Counted from the first letter of the stretch, positions 9,159-17,851 are shown. The stretch is DNA of 64,000 nucleotides from Palsa-1400 sp036501625 (GCA_036501625.1 DASXZY010000071.1:1-64000); one strand, 5' to 3'. The notes: generated from the letters alone by a model not told the origin. Numbers and translations are program-made.

Positions 9159-9211
9159 AACTTTCTCCTTTTGAACTCGCGCAGAATTCTCCTTTTGAAC
9201 TCCCGCCGACA

Positions 9212-9227
9212 TAATCCACGATTGACG
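9212..9227. repeat. Right 16-bp target-site duplication of the IS
   Basis: This is an exact copy of TAATCCACGATTGACG at 7808-7823, directly after the ACA end of the IS. The TTGACG at its 3' end doubles as the -35 box of the predicted hupE promoter. Confidence 0.88.
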
Positions 9228-9251
9228 TTGCGCGGCTGGGTGGCCTATGCT
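9222..9251 (+). promoter_or_regulatory. Predicted sigma70-type promoter of the hupE-like gene
   Basis: TTGACG at 9222-9227 and TATGCT at 9246-9251 are separated by 18 bases, and the gene starts 38 bases downstream. The -35 box lies inside the IS target duplication, so the insertion left this copy of the promoter whole. Confidence 0.45.
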
Positions 9252-9288
9252 AGAACGCATCAAGAGTTTTGGACGACGCATACAATTT

Positions 9289-9870
9289 ATGAAAATGAAA
9301 CTGTCGAAATCGCTGCTTGCTCTCGGCCTGCTGATGCTGGTTCCCAACCTGGCCTCCGCTCACATAATTTTCGGAAGCCCTCACGGGTTTCAGGATGGCG
9401 TGCTTCATCCATTGACGGGCATGGACCATTTGCTGGCCATGGTGGCCGTCGGCCTTTGGGCGGCACAGCATCGCGGGCGGGCGCTTTGGCTTATTCCATT
9501 GACCTTTGTCAGCGTCATGCTGCTGGGCGGAATTTTGGGCGTGGCCGGAGTGTATCTGCCGGGAGCGGAATGGGCCATCGCCCTCTCTGTTTTGGCGCTG
9601 GGCGCTTTGGTGGCCACGACGACGCGGTTTACGCCGAGCCTGAGCATGGTGATCGTGGGCGTCTTCGCTCTTTTTCACGGATACGCGCACGGCCATGAAA
9701 TGCCAGCCGCTGCCAGCGCGATTCCGTTCAGCCTCGGGTTCATTCTGGCCACCGCCCTGTTGCATGGGCTGGGCATGGCCGCCGGCCTTGGTTTGCAAAA
9801 AGAGCCGCGCATGTTGCGATGGGCCGGAGCGGCCATCGCGGCGTCCTCGATTTGCTTCTTCTTGCGCTAA
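9289..9870 (+). CDS. HupE/UreJ family membrane protein
   Basis: The 193-residue protein has a cleavable-looking signal (KSLLALGLLMLVPNLASA) and then about six hydrophobic segments. The family motif HPLTGMDHLLAM follows the signal, and later histidines occur in FHGYAHGHEMP and LLHGLGMAAG. HupE/UreJ proteins are metal (nickel or cobalt) permeases, usually beside hydrogenase or urease genes; neither is present here, so the metal is not known. Two ATGs are close together; ATG 9289 places the signal peptide correctly. An IS sits directly upstream but leaves a plausible promoter. Confidence 0.85.
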   Translation: MKMKLSKSLLALGLLMLVPNLASAHIIFGSPHGFQDGVLHPLTGMDHLLAMVAVGLWAAQHRGRALWLIPLTFVSVMLLGGILGVAGVYLPGAEWAIALSVLALGALVATTTRFTPSLSMVIVGVFALFHGYAHGHEMPAAASAIPFSLGFILATALLHGLGMAAGLGLQKEPRMLRWAGAAIAASSICFFLR

Positions 9871-9892
9871 GAGCGGAAGGGCCGGCCGCTCG

Positions 9893-10138
9893 TTACAGCT
9901 TTGATCTTCCGGCCGCTTTGGCCGAGGCCCAACGAACCTTGGCTTTGGCGGCAAGCTTGGCCCTTGTCGCCGCGCTCACTTTGCGTTTTGGCTGGCCCGC
10001 TTTTTCCCGCGCGCCTGCCCGGCTGCCGCCTGATTCTCCCATAATGGAGGTGATTTTCGCTTCCAGGGATTCGATTTTTTCTCTAAGAGCAACGGCGCGG
10101 CGCAATTGTTTAACGCTCAGTTCGGGAAGATTTGTCAT
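9893..10138 (-). CDS. Small basic coiled-coil protein (81 aa)
   Basis: The N-terminal half (LPELSVKQLRRAVALREKIESLEAKI) is predicted helical with coiled-coil heptads. The C-terminal half is lysine/arginine/alanine-rich, with VSAATRAKLAAKAKVRWA. Small proteins with this 'IESLEAKI ... RAKLAAKAKxRW' design are frequent in Verrucomicrobia and Planctomycetes. The basic tail suggests nucleic-acid binding, but no function is established. It is convergent with the hupE-like gene, 22 bases apart. Confidence 0.65.
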   Translation of the reverse strand: MTNLPELSVKQLRRAVALREKIESLEAKITSIMGESGGSRAGAREKAGQPKRKVSAATRAKLAAKAKVRWASAKAAGRSKL

Positions 10139-10271
10139 ATCGTTTTAACACGATGCGCGCCGCCGTGCGTTTTGTCAAGCGTGCGCGGCTGTTTTTGTCC
10201 CACTATTTATTAGGACAGAGAGGCGGAGTCCTCTTTCTTTTCTTTTTGTCCGCGCGTGATACGCTGCTTTC

Positions 10272-12968
10272 ATGGAAATAAAGGACTCGTGGAAATGGCT
10301 GGCCCCGATGGCCTGTATTGCTTTTTTTGGCTGCGGCACGAAGGAACCGCAAACGGCCTCCGTTCCGCCGGCCGGCAGTTCGGCCCAATCCGTCTGGCGC
10401 GATGAACTGCCCAACGGGATGCGCGTGGTCATTGTCCGCAATCCGCTCGCGCCGGTTGTCACGACGATGATCAATTACCAGGTTGGCTCGGATGAAGCCC
10501 CGCCTGGTTTTCCCGGCATGGCCCACGCCACCGAACACATGATGTTCCGCGGCAGCCCCGGCCTGAGCGCCGAACAATTGGCCAACATCAGCGCCGGCAT
10601 GGGCGGCGACAACAACGCCGACACGCAGCAAATGGCGACCCAGTATTTTTTCACCGCGCCGGTCGAAGACCTTGATCTTGCCCTGCACGTCGAATCGATC
10701 CGCCTGCGCGGCATCGACGACACGGAACCCTCGTGGGACCAGGAGCGCGGGGCGATTGAACAGGAAGTGGCCTCTGATCTTTCGAATCCGGATTATGTTT
10801 TTTACACCAATTTGCTCGCGCAATTCTTCCAAGGGACGCCCTACGCCTGGGACGCGCTCGGTTCGCGACCGTCATTTGACAAAACGACCGGAGCCATGCT
10901 CAAGCAATTCCATGACACTTGGTACGTGCCCAACAATGCCGTGCTGGTCATATGCGGCGACGTGCAGCCAGCCAGAACTTTGGCGGAAGTGCGGAAACTT
11001 TTCGCCGGCATCCCGCGCGGCCAGCTTCCCGAACGGCCATCCTTCACCTTTCAGCCCGTCACGCCTAAGACCATCCGGCTGGACACCGACCAGCCCAGCG
11101 GCATGGCGGTCATTGCTTTTCGCGTGCCGGGGAGCGACAGCCCGGACTTTGGGGCCATGCAAGTATTGTCCGACGCGCTCAGCAGCCAGCGCGGCCGGCT
11201 TTACAGCCTGGTGCCGGAGGGCAAGGCGCTCTCGGCCAGCTTTTCCTACGATTCTCTGACCCGCGCCGGATTGGGCTACGCCGCGGCCCAATTTCCCGCC
11301 GGGGCGGACGCGGACAATCTGGTTTCACAAATGTCCGCCATTCTCGGCGATGCTTTGAAGAACGGCCTCCCTCCGGATTTGGTGGAAGCAGCCAAACGGC
11401 GCGAAGTCGCCAGCCTGGAGTTCCAGAAGAATTCCGTGGCTGGCTTGGCCATGGCGTGGTCGCAAGCCGTCGCCATCGAGGGCCGCCAATCGCCGGAAGA
11501 TGACGTGGAGGCCATTCGCAAAGTGACAGTGAACGATGTCAACCGCGTCGCGCGCGAATACTTGGACAACGATCATGCGATCACGTCTATTCTTTCGCCC
11601 CGTCCTTCCGACAAGCCGGTCTCGGAAAAAGGCTTCGGCGGAAAGGAGTCTTTCGCGCCCGCCACGACCAAGCCCGTGCCGCTTCCCGAATGGGCGGCAA
11701 AGGCCATCAAACGGCTGGACCTGCCCCGCTCTACTTTGCACCCAGTGGTGAACATTTTGCCCAACGGCTTGAAGCTGATCGTCCAGCCGGAATCCGTCAG
11801 CGACAGTGTGAGCGTGTATGGCCGGATTAAGAACATCGCGGACGTCGAAACAGACAAAGGGAAGGAAGGGGTGGACATGATGCTGGGCCAGCTTTTCTCA
11901 TTTGGCACCAAGACGCTGGGGCGCGTCGCCTTTCAGGAGGCGCTGGACAACATCGCGGCCGATGAATCGGCGGGCACGGATTTTTCATTGCAAGTATTGT
12001 CAGAGAATTTTGAGCGCGGGGTGGAACTGCTGGCCGGCAACGAACTCTCGCCCGCGCTGCCGGAGAAGGCCTTTTCCATCCTGCAACCGACTTTGGCGGC
12101 GGAAATCTCGGGGCAATTGGAAAGCCCCAGCTACTTGCAGGAACGCGCCGTCGCCAAAGGATTGTTTCCCGCCGCGGACCCGGCCCAGCGCCAGGCCACG
12201 CCGGAATCCATCAAGAGTCTGACGATCGCGGACGTCACTCATTATTATGACACGGTCTTCCGCCCGGACCTGGCCACGATTGTCGTCACCGGCAACGTCA
12301 CGCCCGCGCGCGCGAGGCAGGTCATCGAAAAGTATTTTGGCGGCTGGCGCGCCACCGGTTCGCAACCCCCCACGCTTTGGCCCGCCGTCCCGCCCAACGA
12401 TGCCTGGACGACGACCGTGCCCGACTCCAGCCGCGTGCAGGATGACATTGACCTGAACGAGACGGTCGGGCTAACGCTAAGCAATCCCGACCGTTACGCG
12501 CTGGAATTGGGCAACCACGTTTTGGGCGGCGGGCTGGATTCGTCGCGACTCTATCGCGATTTGCGGACGGAGTCCGGCCTGGTCTATTTCGTGGATTCGT
12601 CGTTTCAATTTGGCCAGACCCGTTCGATTTACAAAGTGAGTTACGGCTGCGATCCGCCCAAGGCCGGCAAAGCGCGCGCGATCATCGCCAGCAATTTGAA
12701 AGCCATGCAGGAACATGACGTGACGCCCGAGGAATTGCGCCAAGCCAAGGGATTGCTGCTGCGGAACATGACGCTGGCGGAAGCCAGCGTCGAGCGCATC
12801 GCCCAGGAATGGCTCTACCTCTGCACGCATGGCGAACCGCTGGATGAGCAGATGCGCGCGGCGCGCCGCTACATGGAGTTGACCGCGCCGGAGGTCCGGG
12901 CCGCCTTCGCCAAATGGATTCGCATCGACGGGCTGGGCCAGGTGGCGCTGGGGCCGGCGCCGCAATAG
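10272..12968 (+). CDS. Insulinase-family (M16) zinc metallopeptidase, probable lipoprotein
   Basis: This 898-residue protein contains two M16 repeats. The N-terminal repeat carries the inverted zinc motif HATEH (H85, E88, H89) within GMAHATEHMMFRG, as needed for activity. The second half, from about residue 490, repeats the fold (VVNILPNGLKLIV...) without an HxxEH motif, as is usual for the inactive half. The N-terminus ends in AFFGC at about residue 18, a possible lipobox, so it may be anchored in the envelope. Such proteins degrade peptides in the periplasm or at the outer membrane. It stands alone between divergent and same-strand neighbours. Confidence 0.9.
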   Translation: MEIKDSWKWLAPMACIAFFGCGTKEPQTASVPPAGSSAQSVWRDELPNGMRVVIVRNPLAPVVTTMINYQVGSDEAPPGFPGMAHATEHMMFRGSPGLSAEQLANISAGMGGDNNADTQQMATQYFFTAPVEDLDLALHVESIRLRGIDDTEPSWDQERGAIEQEVASDLSNPDYVFYTNLLAQFFQGTPYAWDALGSRPSFDKTTGAMLKQFHDTWYVPNNAVLVICGDVQPARTLAEVRKLFAGIPRGQLPERPSFTFQPVTPKTIRLDTDQPSGMAVIAFRVPGSDSPDFGAMQVLSDALSSQRGRLYSLVPEGKALSASFSYDSLTRAGLGYAAAQFPAGADADNLVSQMSAILGDALKNGLPPDLVEAAKRREVASLEFQKNSVAGLAMAWSQAVAIEGRQSPEDDVEAIRKVTVNDVNRVAREYLDNDHAITSILSPRPSDKPVSEKGFGGKESFAPATTKPVPLPEWAAKAIKRLDLPRSTLHPVVNILPNGLKLIVQPESVSDSVSVYGRIKNIADVETDKGKEGVDMMLGQLFSFGTKTLGRVAFQEALDNIAADESAGTDFSLQVLSENFERGVELLAGNELSPALPEKAFSILQPTLAAEISGQLESPSYLQERAVAKGLFPAADPAQRQATPESIKSLTIADVTHYYDTVFRPDLATIVVTGNVTPARARQVIEKYFGGWRATGSQPPTLWPAVPPNDAWTTTVPDSSRVQDDIDLNETVGLTLSNPDRYALELGNHVLGGGLDSSRLYRDLRTESGLVYFVDSSFQFGQTRSIYKVSYGCDPPKAGKARAIIASNLKAMQEHDVTPEELRQAKGLLLRNMTLAEASVERIAQEWLYLCTHGEPLDEQMRAARRYMELTAPEVRAAFAKWIRIDGLGQVALGPAPQ

Positions 12969-13087
12969 GGCCGTTAATGGGACGCCGCGACCGCTGAAAA
13001 CAAGTGGGACTCGCGGCGCTTACCCGTCCCGATGACCGAGTGAAATCTTTCTTGGAACCCGCCGCCGCAGCGGGTTAGATTCCTTGC

Positions 13088-13897
13088 GTGGTCATAGATT
13101 TCGTCAAAATGAACGGCGCGGGGAATGATTTCATCTTTATTGACAATCGTTCCTGCCAGATTCACTTGAAGCCGCCGCAGATTGTCCGACTGTGCGACCG
13201 CCACAAGGGCATCGGCGCCGATGGCGTGATCCTTCTGGAACCGTGCCAGTCCGGCAAGGCCGATTGGGCCTGGGACTTTTACAATAGCGACGGCAGCAAC
13301 GCGGAAATGTGCGGCAACGGCGCGCGCTGCTTTGCCCGCTTCGTGCGGAGGTTGACCGGCGCGAACGGTTCGCTTTCTTTTGAAACCCGCGCCGGTGTGA
13401 TCACGGCCCGTTTCCGCGGCGATGCGGTCACTGTCAATTTGACGCCGCCCCAGGATTTGCGCATGCGCCAGCCCATTGCATTGAGCAGCGGCGCGGCTGA
13501 GATCCATTCGGTCAACACTGGCGTGCCGCACGCGGTCCTTTTCGTGCAGGACGCGGACAAGGCGATGGTCCTGCCGCTGGGCGCGGAGATTCGGAATCAT
13601 CCGCACTTCGCGCCGCGCGGCACGAACGTCAATTTCGTGCAAGAGTTGGGGCCTGGGCACATCCGCGTTCGCACCTACGAACGTGGCGTCGAAGGGGAGA
13701 CGCTGGCTTGCGGCACCGGGGTCACGGCATCCTCTTTAATCACGGCGGAACTGCGCGGATTCCCTTCGCCGATTCGCGTCCAGGTTCAAAGCGGCGACGC
13801 GCTGGAGGTCAGCTTTGAGCGCGCCAACGGCCAATTTTCCAACCCCGGCCTGACCGGCCCGGCTGAGTTTGTGTTCGAGGGAAGGATCGAAGTGTAA
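13088..13897 (+). CDS. dapF: Diaminopimelate epimerase
   Basis: DapF interconverts LL- and meso-diaminopimelate for lysine and peptidoglycan synthesis with two cysteines. The 269-residue product has KMNGAGNDFIFID at the N-terminus, CGNGARCFARF with the first catalytic Cys, RGTNVNFVQ, and YERGVEGETLACGTG with the second Cys. The start is GTG at 13088, eight codons before the conserved K-M-N-G-A-G-N-D-F. Its stop overlaps the next gene's ATG by one base (TAATG). Confidence 0.95.
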   Translation: MVIDFVKMNGAGNDFIFIDNRSCQIHLKPPQIVRLCDRHKGIGADGVILLEPCQSGKADWAWDFYNSDGSNAEMCGNGARCFARFVRRLTGANGSLSFETRAGVITARFRGDAVTVNLTPPQDLRMRQPIALSSGAAEIHSVNTGVPHAVLFVQDADKAMVLPLGAEIRNHPHFAPRGTNVNFVQELGPGHIRVRTYERGVEGETLACGTGVTASSLITAELRGFPSPIRVQVQSGDALEVSFERANGQFSNPGLTGPAEFVFEGRIEV

Positions 13898-15195
13898 TGG
13901 AGCGCGTTTCAAGCCCGTACGCGATCCTGCGGAATAAGGACTTTTTATTTTACTTGCTGGGCCGCTTCGTCGCGTCCTTCGGCCAGCAAATGTTGACAGT
14001 AGCGGTGGGCTGGGAAATTTATGACCGGACGCATTCCTCGCTGCTGCTGGGACTGGTGGGCCTGACGGCTTTCATCCCGATGGTGCTGACGACCCTGCCC
14101 GCCGGGCACATGGCCGACACGCGCGAACGCAAACGCATCATCATTTACATGCAGGGCGTGCTGGCCTGCACCTCGCTCGGCCTTGCATATATTTCCTGGA
14201 AACAGGAGCCGGTCATCTGGATGTACATTTGCCTGTTGATGGCGGGCGTGGCGCGAACTTTTTTGTGGTCCGCCAGCGCCTCGTTCCTTCCGCAATTGGT
14301 CGCCCGCCAGGAATTTCCGCTGGCCGTGACGTGGTCTTCCAGCACCTTTCAATTCTCGGCCGTGGCCGGCCCGGCTGCCGGCGGAGCATTGATCGCCTTA
14401 AGCCACAACGCGGCCGTCCTGGTTTATCTGCTGACCTCGCTGTCCGGCATCGTTTGTTTGTCACTGATATGCCTGGTGCGCGCCCACAGCAAACCGGCGC
14501 CCAAGGAGCCATTTTCCCGGGACACGCTCCTGGGAGGGTTCCGCTTCGTCTTCAGGCACCGGATTATTCTGGCCGCGATCACGCTCGATTTGTTCGCCGT
14601 TCTTTTTGGCGGGGCCACGGCCCTGCTGCCCGTTTACGCGAAGGACATTCTGCGCGTCGGGCCGCGCGGATTGGGCCTTTTGCAGGCAGCCCTGCCGGTC
14701 GGCTCGATGCTGTGCGCGATGATCATGGCGCACCGGCCGCCGATGCAGAAAGCCGGGCGCTCGCTCATCTGGGCCGTGACGATTTTTGGGCTGGCGACGG
14801 TCGGCTTTGGTTATTCGAAGGTGTTCTGGCTGTCGTTGCTGATGCTTTTCATCTGCGGCTTTGTGGATAACGTCAGCGTCATCGTCCGCCACACGCTGGT
14901 GCAGCTTTTGACGCCGGACTCGATGCGCGGCCGCGTCTCCTCCGTCAACAACCTTTTCATCGGAACCTCCAACGAACTGGGCGGATTCGAGTCCGGCCTG
15001 GCCGCCAATTATTTCGGCCCGGTCTTTTCAGTCGTTTCCGGCGGGATCGCGACGATCCTGGTAGTGGGCGCGGTGGCCTGGATTTGGCCGGAGATTCCGC
15101 GCTTCGGCCGGCTGGTCCAACCCGCGGATGAAACCGAACCGGGAGCCGTCGATGTTCCCCGCGAGGCCGAACAGGGGAAAAGCCCCGCGCTCTAA
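13897..15195 (+). CDS. MFS transporter (MFS_3 / EntS-like exporter)
   Basis: The 432-residue protein has about twelve hydrophobic segments. After FLFYLLGRFVASFGQQMLTVAVGWEIY comes the loop AGHMADTRERKRI, which matches the MFS_3 subfamily's 'G.LADR.RRR' loop 2-3 motif. Members export small molecules such as siderophores or drugs; the substrate is unknown. The ATG shares one base with the dapF stop, so it is probably cotranscribed and translationally coupled with dapF. No siderophore genes are close. Confidence 0.85.
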   Translation: MERVSSPYAILRNKDFLFYLLGRFVASFGQQMLTVAVGWEIYDRTHSSLLLGLVGLTAFIPMVLTTLPAGHMADTRERKRIIIYMQGVLACTSLGLAYISWKQEPVIWMYICLLMAGVARTFLWSASASFLPQLVARQEFPLAVTWSSSTFQFSAVAGPAAGGALIALSHNAAVLVYLLTSLSGIVCLSLICLVRAHSKPAPKEPFSRDTLLGGFRFVFRHRIILAAITLDLFAVLFGGATALLPVYAKDILRVGPRGLGLLQAALPVGSMLCAMIMAHRPPMQKAGRSLIWAVTIFGLATVGFGYSKVFWLSLLMLFICGFVDNVSVIVRHTLVQLLTPDSMRGRVSSVNNLFIGTSNELGGFESGLAANYFGPVFSVVSGGIATILVVGAVAWIWPEIPRFGRLVQPADETEPGAVDVPREAEQGKSPAL

Positions 15196-15230
15196 CGATT
15201 GCAACTTCCGGGCGCTTTGTCCGCGGCCGC

Positions 15231-15258
15231 TTGTCAATGGCGGATGAACTGGTATCCT
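15231..15258 (+). promoter_or_regulatory. Predicted sigma70-type promoter for tRNA-Arg
   Basis: TTGTCA (15231-15236) and TATCCT (15253-15258) are spaced by 16 bases, and the tRNA begins 17 bases after the -10 box. Geometry fits direct transcription of the tRNA. Confidence 0.55.
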
Positions 15259-15274
15259 GATGGCCGCGCGGGTC

Positions 15275-15350
15275 GCTCCCGTAGCTCAAATGGATAGAGC
15301 TACCGCCTCCTAAGCGGTAGATCCCGGTTCAATTCCGGGCGGGGGCGCCA
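15275..15350 (+). tRNA. tRNA-Arg, anticodon CCT
   Basis: A 76-nt cloverleaf can be folded by hand. The acceptor GCTCCCG pairs with CGGGGGC (one T-G pair). The D stem is GCTC/GAGC, the anticodon stem ACCGC/GCGGT has loop CTCCTAA (anticodon CCT, reading AGG), and the T stem CCCGG/CCGGG has loop TTCAATT. The discriminator is G and the CCA end is encoded. Confidence 0.96.
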
Positions 15351-15451
15351 CCCTGGCGCCGCGAAAATTTGCCGCGCCAAAATTGTCTTGCCGTTGCGGG
15401 CGGGTCGGACATCATCTTTGCGAACCTTGAAACATAAATACGCTTGTTCCC

Positions 15452-16435
15452 ATGGCACGAATTTTTAATAATATTGTTGAAACGGTTGGCCGCACTCCCC
15501 TGGTCCGCCTTAATCGCGTCACAGCCGGCCTAAACGCCACCATTCTGCTGAAGTGCGAATTTTTTAATCCGCTGGGCAGTGTCAAAGACCGCATCGGCAT
15601 GGCCATGATCGAAGATGCCGAACGGCGCGGCGTGCTCAAGAAGGACACCGTCATCATCGAGCCGACGAGCGGCAATACGGGCATCGCGCTGGCGTTCGTC
15701 GCGGCGGCCAAGGGTTATAAATTGATCTTGACGATGCCCGACACAATGTCCGTGGAGCGGCGGACGCTGCTGGCCATGCTGGGCGCAAGGGTGGTGCTCA
15801 CGCCCGGCTCGGAAGGAATGAAGGGTTCCATCGCCAAGGCGGAACAATTGGCGCGCGAGACTCCCAATGCCTGGATTCCCCAGCAGTTCGAAAACCCGGC
15901 CAACCCGGAAATCCATCGCAGAACAACGGCGGAGGAAATTTGGCAGGACACCGATGGCAAGGTGGACATTTTGGTGTCGGCCGTCGGCACCGGCGGAACG
16001 ATCACCGGATGCGTTGAGGTCATCAAGGCCCGCAAGGCGTCCTTCCAGGCCATCGCGGCGGAGCCGAAGGATTCGCCCGTCATCTCGCAGTGCCTGGCCG
16101 GCCAGCCGTTGAAACCCGGCCCGCACAAAATCCAAGGCACCGGCGCCGGATTCATTCCGAAGAACCTGCATCTTAAAGACAGCAAAGGCCATCCGCAGAT
16201 CGTGGAGTGCGTGCAAGTGACCAATGACGAATCATTCGCGATGGCGCGGCGGCTGGCCAAGGAGGAGGGATTGCTGGTGGGGATTTCGACCGGGGCCAAC
16301 GTGGTGGCGGCCATCCAGGTGGCCCAGCGGCCGGAGAATAAGGGCAAAATGATTGTCACGGTGGCGTGCTCGACGGGAGAACGCTATTTGAGCACGCCTC
16401 TGGCGGCGGAAGCGCGGGCCGAAGTGGGAGCCTAA
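15452..16435 (+). CDS. cysK: Cysteine synthase A (O-acetylserine sulfhydrylase)
   Basis: CysK makes cysteine from O-acetylserine and sulfide with PLP. The 327-residue protein has the Schiff-base lysine in GSVKDRIG (K45), the substrate loop PTSGNTGIALAF, and the phosphate-binding GTGGTITG. The pattern VERRTLLAMLGA is typical of cysteine synthase rather than cystathionine synthase, and length is also right for CysK. It starts at ATG 15452 after a ~100-base leader downstream of the tRNA. No cysE is adjacent. Confidence 0.95.
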   Translation: MARIFNNIVETVGRTPLVRLNRVTAGLNATILLKCEFFNPLGSVKDRIGMAMIEDAERRGVLKKDTVIIEPTSGNTGIALAFVAAAKGYKLILTMPDTMSVERRTLLAMLGARVVLTPGSEGMKGSIAKAEQLARETPNAWIPQQFENPANPEIHRRTTAEEIWQDTDGKVDILVSAVGTGGTITGCVEVIKARKASFQAIAAEPKDSPVISQCLAGQPLKPGPHKIQGTGAGFIPKNLHLKDSKGHPQIVECVQVTNDESFAMARRLAKEEGLLVGISTGANVVAAIQVAQRPENKGKMIVTVACSTGERYLSTPLAAEARAEVGA

Positions 16436-16444
16436 AAAAAGTAT

Positions 16445-16472
16445 TTGCAATAATATCGTTATGGCATAAATT
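16445..16472 (+). promoter_or_regulatory. Possible promoter in the rho leader
   Basis: TTGCAA (16445-16450) and TAAATT (16467-16472) are 16 bases apart within an AT-rich patch following cysK. They lie about 145 bases upstream of the rho ATG, so a long leader would result. Matches are only moderate. Confidence 0.3.
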
Positions 16473-16617
16473 TGACGCGTTGAAGGTCTGACCGAGTGTT
16501 TGAGCCAGTGGCTTCCCTGGCACAACGGTCCTCCAAAATTCTAAGTTCTGAACGACATTGATTTTTCGGGGCAGTTCAGGCAAGGCCCGCAACACGTTTG
16601 CTTTACAAAATCATTTT

Positions 16618-17745
16618 ATGAGTACAGCGCCCAGCGCCACACCCGCCGACTACGGAGCGGGCTATCTTGAAATCTCTGAAAAGGGATTTGGTTTTCTCCG
16701 CACCCGCGAGAACAATTACCATCCCAAGCCGACTGATATTTTTGTCACGCCCGACACCATCAAGCGGAGTTTCCTGCGCGAAGGCTGCCTGGTGGCCGGC
16801 GAGACCCAGCCGCCCCATCGCGGCAACAGCCCCCAGCTTAAAGCGGTGGACAAAGTCAACGACCTCCCTTTTGCCGATTACACCAAGGCGGTCCGCTTTG
16901 AGAACCTGACCACCATTGATCCGATCGAAAAGATCAACTTGGAAACGTCGCCAGATTTGCTGGAGACCCGCATCATTGATCTGGTCACGCCCATCGGCAA
17001 AGGCACGCGCGGATTGATCGTGGCCCCGCCGCGCACGGGCAAGACGACCATTCTCAAGCAAATCGCCAATGCCGTCACGGCCAATCATCCTGAGGTTTAC
17101 GTGATGGTGCTGCTGATCGATGAACGGCCCGAGGAAGTGACCGATTTTCAACGCTCCGTCAAAGCCGAAGTGGTCGCTTCCTCCAATGACCAGGATTTGG
17201 AAACGCACGTCCGGCTTTCCCGTTTTATGATCGAGCGCTGCCGCCGCATGGTGGAAAGCGGCCGGGACGTTTTCGTTTTGCTGGACTCCATCACCCGCGT
17301 GGCCCGCGCCTACAACAGCGTGCATGGAGGCAGCGGACGCACCATGACGGGAGGCGTGGATGCCCGCGCGCTGGAAATTCCGCGCAAGATGTTCGCCTCG
17401 GCCCGCAAGATCGAAGAAGGCGGCTCGCTGACGATCATCGCCACGGCGCTGGTGGACACCGGTTCGCGCATGGATGAATTGATTTTCCAGGAGTTCAAAG
17501 GCACGGGCAACATGGAATTGATCCTGGACCGCAAACTGGCCGAGCGCCGCCTCTTCCCCTCCATCGACATTCCCAAGAGCGGCACGCGCAAGGAGGAGAA
17601 ACTCTTTCCGCCCAAGAATATGGAGTCCGTCCGCAAATTGCGCCGCATGATGGTGGACCTCAATCCCGTCGAGGCCATGGAGACATTGCAAGCCGCGTTG
17701 AAGAAGCAGAAGACCAACGACGAGTTGCTGGCGAAGATTACTTAG
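16618..17745 (+). CDS. rho: Transcription termination factor Rho, lacking the N-terminal helix bundle
   Basis: Rho is the hexameric RNA-dependent ATPase that releases transcripts. The 375-residue product begins almost directly at the OB-fold RNA-binding domain (YGAGYLEISEKGFGFLR). The ATPase domain follows, with Walker A APPRTGKTTILKQIA, Walker B VYVMVLLIDERPEEVTD and the Q/R-loop region MTGGVDARALEIPRK. E. coli Rho has 419 residues; the missing part corresponds to its N-terminal helix bundle. ATG 16618 was chosen; the frame continues only 20 codons upstream, without similarity. A 182-base leader separates it from cysK. Confidence 0.96.
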   Translation: MSTAPSATPADYGAGYLEISEKGFGFLRTRENNYHPKPTDIFVTPDTIKRSFLREGCLVAGETQPPHRGNSPQLKAVDKVNDLPFADYTKAVRFENLTTIDPIEKINLETSPDLLETRIIDLVTPIGKGTRGLIVAPPRTGKTTILKQIANAVTANHPEVYVMVLLIDERPEEVTDFQRSVKAEVVASSNDQDLETHVRLSRFMIERCRRMVESGRDVFVLLDSITRVARAYNSVHGGSGRTMTGGVDARALEIPRKMFASARKIEEGGSLTIIATALVDTGSRMDELIFQEFKGTGNMELILDRKLAERRLFPSIDIPKSGTRKEEKLFPPKNMESVRKLRRMMVDLNPVEAMETLQAALKKQKTNDELLAKIT

Positions 17746-17780
17746 GTTGGGGCCGATGGTCGTTTTGGGGTTCGGGTCTT

Positions 17781-17823
17781 AATCCTAATCTTAATCTTCT
17801 TAGGTTCGCCTTGGATTAGGATT
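17781..17823. repeat. AATCCTAATC palindrome between rho and the WYL regulator
   Basis: AATCCTAATC (17781-17790) is the exact inverse of 17814-17823; the loop contains a further TTAATC-type unit. A related, longer palindrome built from the same hexamers lies at 46501-46553. Confidence 0.6.
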
Positions 17824-17851
17824 GAGATCATGGGTAGGATTAGAACTTCGA

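Larger units (their letters stand above)
7824..9211 (+). mobile_element. Complete 1388-bp insertion sequence, IS1202-like (ISTde1-type by duplication length)
   Basis: The element begins TGTTGGGGCGGGAAC and ends with the inverse of TGTCGGCGGGAGTTC, so both termini start TGT. Each end carries two tandem copies of a GCGGGAGTTCAAAAGGAGAA-like unit (left about 7830-7871, right about 9158-9206), which gives long imperfect inverted repeats. A 16-bp perfect duplication (7808-7823 and 9212-9227) abuts both ends. One DDE transposase gene fills most of the element. Long duplications of 15-18 bp are known for the ISTde1 group of the IS1202 family; the family assignment rests on this and on the transposase motifs. 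A hairpin-forming 71-bp segment lies between the left end and the gene. Confidence 0.85.

Noticed and set aside
15354..15379. A terminator hairpin after the tRNA (TGGCGC ... GCGCCA)
   Set aside because: The stem is only six base pairs and no proper T-run follows; too weak to report as a feature.
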